This document shows, piece by piece, positions 17,038 through 27,200 of a stretch of DNA of 64,000 bases; within the stretch, counting starts at the first letter, position 1, and the number at the start of each line of letters is the position of its first letter. Position numbers and translations under genes: made by a program. Origin of the DNA: Rhizobium terricola. Its GTDB lineage: Bacteria; Pseudomonadota; Alphaproteobacteria; Rhizobiales; Rhizobiaceae. The stretch is from positions 60,058 to 124,057 of the forward strand of contig NZ_JABBGK010000008.1 in NCBI RefSeq assembly GCF_012927355.1, written 5' to 3'. The notes under the pieces were generated by a model that saw only the letters and a program-made list of their open reading frames with translations, was not told the DNA's origin and ran no database searches.

Positions 17038-18677
17038 CGATCCCGTCGCGCGTCGATGATATAGCGTCCGCCGGCAGCATCGAAGTGATGACAGCCGTAG
17101 AGACCGGGCTTGAAATCCGGGACGACCGTGCGGACGCATCGTTCCCGGTAGTTGTCGAGATCGAGCTGGTCGATTTCCATGATGTTCAGACCATAGCCAT
17201 AGACGCCATATTCGTTGCGCTGCGACGGTCGGTAAAGCCTGCCGTTTCGTTCGAACATCCGTCCGGCATTGCGGGCGAGCGTGCTGTCGATGACCACGGG
17301 ATTGCGCCGATGCGGAACGATCCGCTTGAGAGCCGGACCGTCGACCTCGAAAACATGAAGCTCGCTGCAGTGGTCTTCATAGGCGTGAAAGTCGGAGAGA
17401 TTGGTGAAGAGCCACCACTTGCCGTCGATCTGGGTCAAGGTGCTGTCGGCAGCAGACTGGCCTTCGAGAGCCGTCGAATAGAGCTCCCACTTGAGCGGAA
17501 ACTCGACGCAGCGCCAGACCTCGATGCGCCGGGCCTGGTTCGTCTCCGGCATCATGAAGAGGTCTCCGTCATGCCGGAACACGAAGGGATAGGACAAGTG
17601 GTGTTCGCTCTGGAGCGCGATGCCGAGACGCTCCAGTCGGTCACCGACGAAACGGCTGACGGCGATATGAGCCCGATGCTGCCCCTGCGCATAGGCCTCA
17701 TAGAAGAGATAACACTCCCCCTCATGTTCGAGCAGGAAGGGATCGGCACGGATCTCGTCGTCGTCCGGAGCGATTTCGACCGCCTGCCGCGGATCGAAAT
17801 CGTCAATCGTCCCCCGCCCCGTATAAAGCGTCCAGACTGCGGACCCACCGCCCATCCTGGATTTCAACGCCTTCCCCGCTCGCCCGATCAGCGCGCTGGA
17901 GAGCTGAAGGCCATAGGCAAGCAGATCACGATCGCGCGGCAGGGGCTCCGGGGCCACTTCCGCATTGGTTTCAGCGGGCAACTCTCGTCCGCGCTCGTCG
18001 AGACTTCTCCCGAGTTCGCGCATCAGCAGCGTGACGGCCCGTTCCTTGACGAAATCGGCATTTCGCACGGCGCTGAACTTCGTGTTGAAGGATGATGCGG
18101 CAAGGCAGACCGTCCGGAGAGGATCGCCCCGCCGCACCTCAAGCCGCAGCGGCGTGGACGGTCGCGCGCCGATGACGCTGGCATAGCCGTACCAATCCGC
18201 GGCACCGGAGGTCTCAGCGGTGAAGGACAGGTGCCATTCGCCGAGCGGCAGGAGACGCACGGCTGCGTCCGGCAGGCCATCGGGCAGGAGCGAGATGACC
18301 AGGTCGAAATCCATTTCCTCGACCGACTGCACGAGGCGTCTTCCCGCCTCACCCTCGGCGCCGATGTCGACGTCTTCGAAACGCTGGCGATCCGGATCGA
18401 AGTGAGTCGGGATGAAGGCTGGCTGCCGGGCAAGCGCTGCGCGCTCCAGCCGGGAAGCGAGGCTCAGCAGAGGAGACTGAGAAGCCTTCTCTGACTTCTC
18501 AGAGGTCGCCATGAGGAAACCGGCCAGCTCAAAGCGCGGATCGGAGACGATCCGATCGAAGACACGGAGCTGCCAGTTGTCGAAGCCCCTTTTCTTCGAG
18601 GCAAGGACGCCGATCCGCAGAGGCCGGAAGGCTCCGCCCGGAACAGGTCTCGTATCCGGTGCAGGAACCGTCAGCAT
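17034..18677 (-). CDS. GINT-like putative glycosyltransferase with formyltransferase-like N-terminus
   Basis: Protein of 547 aa. Residues ~1-190 (RPLRIGVLASKKRGFDNWQLRVFDRIVSDPRFELAGFLM ... FDLVISLLPDGL) resemble the N-terminal fold of methionyl-tRNA-formyltransferase-like proteins. Residues ~250-547 contain repeated short blades (ADPFLLEHEGECYLFYEAY, YPFVFRHDGDLFMMPET, DSTLTQIDGKWWLFTN) ending GCHHFDAAGGRYIIDARR, characteristic of the glucosamine inositolphosphorylceramide transferase-like family. The ATG at 18677 lies 1 nt after the stop of the C-PCP-TE gene, so it is coupled to the NRPS operon; an earlier ATG at 18722 would overlap that gene. A role in decorating the peptide or a lipid carrier is inferred. 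Confidence 0.72.
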   Translation of the reverse strand: MLTVPAPDTRPVPGGAFRPLRIGVLASKKRGFDNWQLRVFDRIVSDPRFELAGFLMATSEKSEKASQSPLLSLASRLERAALARQPAFIPTHFDPDRQRFEDVDIGAEGEAGRRLVQSVEEMDFDLVISLLPDGLPDAAVRLLPLGEWHLSFTAETSGAADWYGYASVIGARPSTPLRLEVRRGDPLRTVCLAASSFNTKFSAVRNADFVKERAVTLLMRELGRSLDERGRELPAETNAEVAPEPLPRDRDLLAYGLQLSSALIGRAGKALKSRMGGGSAVWTLYTGRGTIDDFDPRQAVEIAPDDDEIRADPFLLEHEGECYLFYEAYAQGQHRAHIAVSRFVGDRLERLGIALQSEHHLSYPFVFRHDGDLFMMPETNQARRIEVWRCVEFPLKWELYSTALEGQSAADSTLTQIDGKWWLFTNLSDFHAYEDHCSELHVFEVDGPALKRIVPHRRNPVVIDSTLARNAGRMFERNGRLYRPSQRNEYGVYGYGLNIMEIDQLDLDNYRERCVRTVVPDFKPGLYGCHHFDAAGGRYIIDARRDR

Positions 18678-18678
18678 G

Positions 18679-21207
18679 TCAGACCGGCTCCCTAAGGAGC
18701 CGCCCTTCCACGGAAGCCGCAAGCTTGCGAATGCCGTCCACCGTCAGCGAATCCTCATGCCAACCCTCGAGATCGATCACGCAGGCATCTTCGCCCGCGC
18801 TGTCTCCCCATCCGAAACGCAGCTTGCCGGCGCGCGGATGGTTGGCCTGGCTGCGGAACAGCAAGGTCGCGCCGCCCTTGCCGGGACGATAGTTTCTGGC
18901 GGCCTTGACGAGCAGCTCGGTCACGGCGGCGTTGGCGGTCTCCTCGGTGGACGGTTTTGCCGCGGCGATACCGAGCTTCTGCATCAGCGCGAGCGTCAGG
19001 TTGAACTCCTTGAGAAACACAACGGGTTTGATGCGTCCCGAAAGGAGCTTTCGGCTGAAATAGCCGATGCGCTTGATCCGCCTCTCCGCATTCCACCAGC
19101 GCTGCCGGCTCCTGGGCAGAGACCGAACATAGCCGGGAGCCCAGCTGTCGATGATGGCGGAAAACGCCACGTCCACGCCTGCCGCGCGCAGCTGGCGGGC
19201 GACCTCGATCGCCAGCACGCCGTTCACGCAAAGACCGACGATCGCGATCGGACCCAGCCGTTTATCGACCTCCATCGCCTCGATCGCCTGAGCCGCAATC
19301 GCCTCGAGCGTCATGCTCTCACCGGTCTGGTCTTCGGACGCCTTGAACATGTTGACGTTGAAGATCGAAATCCGGTCGTCCAGTTCGTTCGCCAGCCGAT
19401 AGTAGAGGAAAGGATGGTTGAGCGTGTAGACGGAGAAAGGCCCGCTCCCGGTCTTGTAGACGGTCATGTCCCAGGGCCTTTTCGCTGGCGCCGCCTGTTC
19501 TTCTTCCGGCCCGTCTCCGAAAAGTGCCTGCGCAAAATCCCGGAACGTCGGCTCCTTGAACAGCAGCGCCAGATCGGCCTTCACGCCGAAGCGCTCCCGC
19601 GCGGCGGCCAGCATGCGCAGCGCCAGCAGCGAATGGCCACCCAGCGCAAAGAAATCGCCGTCCGGTTCAACGGTCCGGACATTCAGCACTTCGGCCCAGA
19701 GGCTTGCCAGTGCGGACACGCGCTCCGCCCGCGAAGGGCCCGTGGCCCCTTCCGTTCCGGCATCAGGCCGGGATGCGCGCGCCTGCAAGAGGTCGACGAC
19801 CGGAACGGTCGAAGAGCCTGCCGCGGTGGAAATCCCGCGATCGGGAACGGCGAGCGACGAAAGATGCGCCTCCCCATCGCCGAGCGCAAGTTCATAGGCG
19901 TCCTGCCAGAGTTGGAGGAGCCCCTCGATCGTGCTGCGATCGAAGAGGTCGGTGTTGTACTCGATCGACATGCGCCAGCCGGACGGGCGACCGATCATGA
20001 TGAAGCTGAGATCATAGATGACCCCGGGCGACTGCGACGGAGCGCTTATCAACTCGAAATCGCCATAGCGCCGATCTTCGAGAAACGCCTTCTGAAGGTT
20101 GAAATTCACCGAGATCAACGGGTTGCGCGACGGATCGCGAACCGGGTTGACCATCTCGACAAGCCGGTTGAACGGCATGCGCTGGTGGTTGAGTGCCGCA
20201 GTGACCACTTCGTTCGTGCTGCCCACATGCTGCGCGAAGGAAACATCCGGCGTCACCTTGAAACGCAGCACCAGATTGTTGATGAAGACGCCGATCAGGT
20301 CTTCCAGGTCGGAATGGTCCCGCCCGGCAATCTGCGTGCCGAAGAGGATGTCGCCGGCTCCGGTGAAACGGTGGAGCATGGCGCTGATGATAGCCGCGCC
20401 GTAGCTATAGAGAGAAACCCGCTGTTCGCGTGCAGCCCGTTCGATCCGCTCGTTGAATTCGAGCGGTTTGACGACGGACAGGATGTTGCCGTTGTTGGTC
20501 TTGATCGCCTGGCGCGGATGGTCTGTCGGAACCTCGAAATACGGTGCGCCGACCAGCTGTTCCCGCCAGAAGGTCTTCTCCGCCTCTGCGCCGTAGCTTG
20601 CCAGATACTCCTCCTGCCAGAGAGCAAAGTCGCCGTATTGCAGGGGAAGCTCGGGCAGGACGGGCTGCCGCCCCGCATCGATCGCTGCCGCGATCTCGCC
20701 GAGTTCGCGTCCGAGAACGCGGATCGACCAGCCGTCGAAGCAGCTCTGATGCGCCGTGATCAGCAGGAAGGCCCGATCGTTCTCGACCATCAGCAGTGCC
20801 ACCCGGAAAAGCCCGGCCTGCCCAAGGTCGAACGGTGCAGAGGCCGTTTCCTCGCCGATGGACATGATCAGCTTTTCACGCTGCGCAGACGGCACCGTTC
20901 TCAGATCGATGACAGACATCTTGAAGTCGACGGCGTCGACGACCTGCTGGAACGGCTGGCCTTCCTTCTCGACGAAACGCGTCCTGAGGATCTCGTGGCG
21001 CTGGATGATCTTGCGGAAGGCCGCCTCGATCGTCGAGGCCTTGAAGGCACCGCGGATTTCCCAGCGCACCGCCACGTTGAGGGCCGGATTGCCCGGCTTC
21101 AGCTGATCGAGCACCCAGCAACGCAACTGCGTCTGCGTGCAGGGAAACTCGCCGACAAGCTCCGGAGAAACGCTTGTGGCACCCGTACTGACGTCGATCT
21201 GACTCAT
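18679..21207 (-). CDS. NRPS termination module C-PCP-TE (no A domain)
   Basis: Nonribosomal peptide synthetase of 842 aa. A condensation domain spans residues ~18-455; its core motif is H153-Q154-S-C-F-D158-G159, so the second, catalytic His of HHxxxDG is Gln. A PCP occupies ~495-565 with Ser526 in LGGHSL. A thioesterase occupies ~580-842; the nucleophile motif reads G-L-C660-V-N-G instead of GxSxG, with candidate Asp687 (IIDSWAPG) and His817 (EGWHEDS). There is no adenylation domain, so the PCP must be loaded in trans or serve only as a transfer station. The start overlaps the upstream megasynthase stop in ATGA. It is predicted to release the finished product. Confidence 0.9.
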   Translation of the reverse strand: MSQIDVSTGATSVSPELVGEFPCTQTQLRCWVLDQLKPGNPALNVAVRWEIRGAFKASTIEAAFRKIIQRHEILRTRFVEKEGQPFQQVVDAVDFKMSVIDLRTVPSAQREKLIMSIGEETASAPFDLGQAGLFRVALLMVENDRAFLLITAHQSCFDGWSIRVLGRELGEIAAAIDAGRQPVLPELPLQYGDFALWQEEYLASYGAEAEKTFWREQLVGAPYFEVPTDHPRQAIKTNNGNILSVVKPLEFNERIERAAREQRVSLYSYGAAIISAMLHRFTGAGDILFGTQIAGRDHSDLEDLIGVFINNLVLRFKVTPDVSFAQHVGSTNEVVTAALNHQRMPFNRLVEMVNPVRDPSRNPLISVNFNLQKAFLEDRRYGDFELISAPSQSPGVIYDLSFIMIGRPSGWRMSIEYNTDLFDRSTIEGLLQLWQDAYELALGDGEAHLSSLAVPDRGISTAAGSSTVPVVDLLQARASRPDAGTEGATGPSRAERVSALASLWAEVLNVRTVEPDGDFFALGGHSLLALRMLAAARERFGVKADLALLFKEPTFRDFAQALFGDGPEEEQAAPAKRPWDMTVYKTGSGPFSVYTLNHPFLYYRLANELDDRISIFNVNMFKASEDQTGESMTLEAIAAQAIEAMEVDKRLGPIAIVGLCVNGVLAIEVARQLRAAGVDVAFSAIIDSWAPGYVRSLPRSRQRWWNAERRIKRIGYFSRKLLSGRIKPVVFLKEFNLTLALMQKLGIAAAKPSTEETANAAVTELLVKAARNYRPGKGGATLLFRSQANHPRAGKLRFGWGDSAGEDACVIDLEGWHEDSLTVDGIRKLAASVEGRLLREPV

Positions 21208-24200
21208 GACACACTCTCGATCCGGCGGCGCGCGCCGTTCCTGAAATCCTTGAGAGACGGGATCTGGTGAGCGACGGTGGGAAGCTCCTGATCCTTCTGC
21301 TCATCGGCATAGGCTGCGAGCTCCGCGATGGACGGATGGCGAAGCAGGTGTTTCGCCTCCAGCGGCAGGCCGGCATCCAGCATTCGGGCAGCGATCCGGA
21401 AGATGGTGAGAGAATCCGCACCGAGCGCGTAGAGATTGTCCTCGACGCCGATGTTGTCGTTGTCCAGGACGCCTTTCCAGATCGTCCAGAGCTTCTCTTC
21501 CATCGGCGTACGCGGCTTGACCTTGACGACGGCGACCACCTCCTGAGGACGGACCTCGCGGTTGGTCAATGCCTTCCGGTCGAGCTTTCCGTTCGCGGTC
21601 TGCGGCAGTTCTGTTTCCAGTACCCAGACGGCCGGCACCATGTAGGCGGGCAGGTTCACCCGCGCATGGGCGGCCAGCGTCGCGCTGTCGGGTGCGGGAC
21701 CGTCGGGATCGGCGACGTAATAGCAGACCAGCGAAACGTCGCCCTTGGTATTGCGGACCCCGACCACCGCGCACTGGCGCACGCCCTTCACCGCAGCGAC
21801 GACGGACTCGATGTCGCCGAGCTCGATGCGGAAGCCGCGCAGCTTGATCTGGTTGTCGCGGCGGCCGAGCAGCTGCAGGGAACCGTCGACAAGACGCCGG
21901 CCGACATCGCCCGTCCGATAGAGCCGACGAGGACCGCTGCCGTCAATATCACGCTTCACGAAGGCTGCGTCGGTCAGGTCCGGCCGTTCGAAATAGCCTT
22001 CCGCCAGGCCGTCGCCCCCGATGCACAGCTCTCCCGTAACGCCCACCGGCGCGATCCGGCCGTGGGTATCGAGAATGAACAGCTGCGTGTTGGCGATCGG
22101 ATGGCCGATCGTGATCGGTTCGTCATTGTCGAGGATCCGCTGGACGGAAGACCAGATCGTGGTTTCGGTCGGCCCGTACATGTTCCAGAGCTCGCCATCC
22201 ATCCGGGCCAACGTCCGGGCGAGGTCCTTCGGCAGCGGCTCGCCGCCGCACAGCTTCTTCAACGTCGCGGATTTGCCGACGCCGGCCTCCACGAGCATCT
22301 GCCACAAGGTCGGCGTCGCCTGCAGGACGGTAGCACCACATTCATCGATGAGCCGGACCAGAGCAAAGCCGTCCTGGACCTGCGTCCGGTCCGCGACGAC
22401 GACCTTGCCGCCGGTGACGAGCGGCAGGTAAAGCTCCAGCCCCGCGATATCGAACGAGATCGTCGTCACGGCGACGAGTGTATCGTCGCGGGTGAAGCCC
22501 GGCTCGTGCGCCATCGACACCAGGAAGTTGGTGAGCGCGCGATGGGAAACGGCTACCCCCTTCGGCGTGCCTGTCGAGCCAGAAGTGAAGATGACATAGG
22601 CGGTGGATGCGGTGTCGGTGGGCAGCGTGTCCGGCGCCTCGGTCGGCAGGCGGCCGAGCGCTTCCTTTTCCGTGTCCAGGCGAATGACAGTGACGCCCTC
22701 TCCTGCCAACGCCGCACCGGCTTCGCTGTCGCAGATCATTGCGACGGGACGGGCCGTTTCAAGCGTCTGACGCAGCCGCGGATCCGGGTGGGACGGATCC
22801 AGCGGGACATAGGCATGGCCCGACTTCATAATGCCGAGGAGGGCCACAAGCATGCCAAGAGAGCGATCGACCAAAAGAGCGATACGCTGCCCCCCTTGCG
22901 GAATGGTCGACCGGATATGGCGCGCAAGCTGGTTGGAGCTCGCTTCCAGTTCGCCATAGGTGATGGTTTCACCGCGATGGACGGCGGCGACAGCATCCGG
23001 TTGCTCGGCGGCGCGACGCGAGAAGAGCGAAAAGGCGAACTGGTCCCGCTCGTAGTCCGTGTCGGTCTGGTTGACGCTGCGGACCAACAGTCCGGTCTCA
23101 GCCTCCGAAAGCAGGGAGAGGTCAGCAATCGGGCTCTCCATGCCCTTTGCCAGCGCGGTGACCAGCGAGACATAATGCCCGATCCAGCGCTCGACGGTTT
23201 CCCGATCGAGGACATCGGCATTGTAGTCGACATCGATGCGGATGCCGTCGCGGCCCTCGATCATGTTCAGGAACATGTCAAAGTTCGAAAATGCCTTGGG
23301 ATTGGGCTCGAGCTTCGCGGAGAGCCCGTCAAACTCCGCACCGGCCGCAACGCGCTCCAGGTTGAACTGGATGCCGGTCAGCGGCAGACGGCGGGGATCG
23401 CGCTTGATGCCGAGCGTCTTGACCAGGGTTCCGTAGGTGTAATCCTGATGTTCGAAAGCCTTGAGCACCAGTTGCTGCGTGTCCTTGAGATGGGCCTCGA
23501 AGGAAGAGGCCGCTTCGACCGTCTGCCTGAGCGGCAGGAGATTGACGCAGTGGCCGACCAGGATCCGGTCATCGAGCAGGCTCTGGCCGGCCGACGGCAC
23601 GGCGATCACCAGATCGGATTGCCCCGACATCTTGGCGACCATCACCTGCAATGCCGCGAGCAGCGTGGAAAACAGCGTCGCTCCCGCCTTTGCCCCGCGC
23701 TTCTTCAGCTCCTTGTAGATTTCCGGTCCGACATGACCGGTGCAGGTTCCGCCTGCAAAAGTACGCCGTTCCGGATAGGGCCGGTCGAACGGCATTTCCG
23801 GCAAGTCGGGAATATCCTTGAACTGGTCGAGCCAGAACTTTGCCGTCGCCCCGTCGACGTCTGCTTTCGGCGCCAGTTCGGTCGCGTAGGTCGCAAACGA
23901 CAGGGCCGGTTCGAACTGCGGGCGATCACCGTGCACAAGGCCGGAATAGGCCGCCGACAGCTCTTCGACCAGCACGTTCATCGACCAGCCGTCGCAGACG
24001 ATATGGTGCGCGCTGAAGATGAAGGCATGCCGCTCCGACGCCAGGCGAACCAGCCGGGCGCGGGCCAGCGGACCGTTGACCAGATCGAAGGGGCTATGAG
24101 CCTCGTCGTCGATCAGATCGCGCAGGGCAGCGTCCGTATCCGCCTCCGCCGAGAGGTCGATCACCTCCACATCAAGGCTGAAATCGGGAATGAAGCTGAA

Positions 24201-27200
24201 CCGCGCGCCGGTCCGATCGAACCGGATATGCAGCGCGTCGTGGCGGGAAACGACGCTCTTCGCTGCCTCGATGAAGGCGGACTGGTCGAGCGTGCCGTCC
24301 AGCATCAGCGTGAAGGACTCGTTGAAGGAGCAGGATGCTTCATCGCCCGCCTGCGCCGCCAGCCAGATTTCCGATTGCGCCTCCGTGAGCGGCGCCGTCT
24401 CGGGTCGAACGACCGATGAAACGATGACGGCGGGCGACGAGGACGTCAGGGCCTTCGCCGCGATCGTCCCCTTGCCGGCCATGATGCCGACCGACTGAAG
24501 GGCGTCGATGCCGTCGCGGAACGCCTTGGCGATCGAGCGGAAGTCCTCCTCACTATGCGCCGTCGTCAGGAAGCAGGGATAGCCGTCCTGGATGTGGATG
24601 CCGTTCATCCTGAGGTGCGGATAGAACAGGCCGCCGAGCGGATCCTGGTTGCCGAAATCGACGACGAACCAGCTCTTGTAACCGTTGACGACCGGCGCGA
24701 TGCCACGCTTGCCGAGGTCAGCATTGATCTCCTCGACCAGCGCCTCGGTGCGGGCCGCGACCCGGCTGTAGAGTGCGGCCCCCTCGCCCTTGATGTGCTG
24801 CAGCACCGCCCGGACGGCGGAGAGAACGACAGGATGGCGCACGAAGGTACCGGCGAAGAAGGTCGGCGCGACCATAGGAACGGAATCGTCGCCATAGTTC
24901 CAGTGGCCGCCGTCGAGGGCGTCGAGGAAACGGCTGCTGCCGGTAAGAATGCCGATCGGCATGCCGCCGCCGATGACCTTGCCATAGGTGGCCATGTCGC
25001 CCCGGATGCCCCAGACGGCCTGCATGCCGCCCGGATCGACCCGGAAACCGGTCACAACCTCATCGAAGACGAGGGCGAACTCGGACTGCGTTGCAATATC
25101 CCGAAGGCTGCGGACGAAATCCTGCGGCCGGAGTTCCGGATGGCGGCTCTGCACCGGCTCGATGATGACCGCCGCGATGTCCCCGGCATTGGCCCTGATC
25201 CAGTCGAGGCTTTCCGGCTCGCCATAGCGCAGGACGATCATGTTCGACACAGAGGCATTGGGAATGCCGGCCGCGATCGGCAATGCCACGGGATTGTTGG
25301 ACCGGTTGCGCCCCTTGATCAGAACTTCGTCGAACTGGCCGTGATAGTCGTTGGCGAACATGACGATCCGGTCGCGGCCGGTGACGGCGCGCGCCACCCG
25401 CATCGCCGCCATCACGGCTTCCGAACCGGTGTTGCAGAAGGTAACCCGCTCGTGCCCGGTCATGGCGCAGATCAGCTCGGCGACCTCGCCGGCAAGCGGC
25501 GTCTGCGGCCCGATGGCGAAGCCCGCATCCATCTGCTCTTTCATGGCCTCGACCAGGAAGTCCGGCGCATGGCCGAAAGCCGTCTGGCCGAAGCCGTTCA
25601 CCAGGTCGATGTATTCGTGGCCGTCGATGTCCCAGATGCGCGATCCCTTGGAACGGTCGGACACGATCGGGAAGATCATCTCCTTCCAGTCGGCGCGGAA
25701 GCCCGAAGCCGTACGGGGATCGGCGAGCCGACGCCTGTTCTTCTCGGTGAACTCCTTCGACTTTCTGTTTCGAGCGACGTAGGCGGTGATCAGATCGGCA
25801 ACGAACTTCTGCTTTTCCGGCGTCAGTTCCGGTCCAGCGCTCCTGGCACCAGGCTTGTAGAGGCGGATGCGATCCGTCCCGATTTCGCCTTGCTCCTCGG
25901 GCGCTGCCGCGGTCGCAGCCGGCGGAGCGACGGACGAGGTGGCCGGCGCGGTCTGAACGGCAGCAGCCTCGCGGACGACCGGCACATCGACCCGGACGGG
26001 GGAAGGAGCCATCACCACGCTTGCCGTGCTTGCCGCCTGGAGAACCTGGAATTGCTGCGCAAACAGCGTCTGGGCCAGACTGAGCTGCGACTGCAAAACG
26101 GCCTCCAGGCTCGCATCGAGGCTGGTTGCGCCGCGTGCAACGGGCATCATCGGCGGCGCGATGGTTGCAATGGCAGGGGATGCCGTGACAGGAGCGGCAA
26201 TAGCGGCCGGCATCGTGACAGGCACAGGCGCGGCGACGGCGGCCGGCGCCGGCATGAGGGGCGGCGCGGCTTCCACAGTCCTGGTCTCGGCAGGCATGGC
26301 CTTGTCCAGATACTGCGCCAGCGCAACGATCGACGGAATGTTGCTCAGGAGCTCGCGAAACGAGATCTTGATGCCGTACTGTTTCTCGATCTTCTGGGCG
26401 AACTGCCCGATGAACAGGGAATCGAAGCCGAGTTCCAGGAAGCTCTCGGCCTTGCTTCCCGGATCCAGCGGTTCTCCGGACATGTCACCGAGCAGCGTCA
26501 GGAGTGACGTCTCCAGTTCGGGGATGCGGCTTGCGACGGGAGAAGGACTGATGGCGTTCATGGTACTCATCTCACTCTTGGTTTCGGTCTCGCCTTGGGA
26601 AGGTTGTTGAAGCACCTGGATCGGTGCCGTCCCCATCAGCGCCATGCGTCGCGCCGAGGGTGGCGCGTCGATCCAGTGGCGTTGTCGCTGGAACGGATAG
26701 GTGGGCAGGGGCAGCGCACGCTCGCCCCCCGCCGGAAGCTCGGGCCAGTTGAGCTCGCGGCCGACCATCCAGAGCCGCCCATGGGCCTCCGCCAGCGATG
26801 CCGCGGCGGCATAGGCGCGATCATGTTCCGGCATCGACTGCACGATGCTGGCAACACCATTGCGGCTGATCGTCTGTGATGCGAAGACCGAAAGCGTGCG
26901 GCCCGGGCCGACCTCGACGAGAACCGGTTTCCGGTCCCGGCACAAGGTAGTGAGACCGTCCGAGAACCTCACTGGTTCCCGGCAGTGCCGCGCCCAGTAA
27001 TCGGGCGACCGGCCGAGCTGGTCGTTCTGCCAGTCACCCGTCACGCAAGAGATGTAGGGAATGGTCGCCTTGCCATAGGTGACCTTGGCCGCCAGCTCCC
27101 GCAAGTCGTCGATGCACGGGTCCATCATCGCCGAATGAAACGCATGGGATGTGTGCAGTCGGCTAAACGCGATCCCCGCCTTTTCGAGTGCCGCGCAAAC

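Noticed and set aside
18511..24419. Very long plus-strand open frames (919 and 1050 codons) opposite the NRPS genes
   Set aside because: They result from low stop-codon frequency in GC-rich DNA. Their translations are Arg/Asp/Gly-rich without domains.
24555..26507. A 650-codon open frame antisense to the PKS-NRPS megasynthase
   Set aside because: It is the complement of the ACP-AMT region in a high-GC gene. It has no family similarity, and the sense strand encodes clear PKS and aminotransferase motifs.
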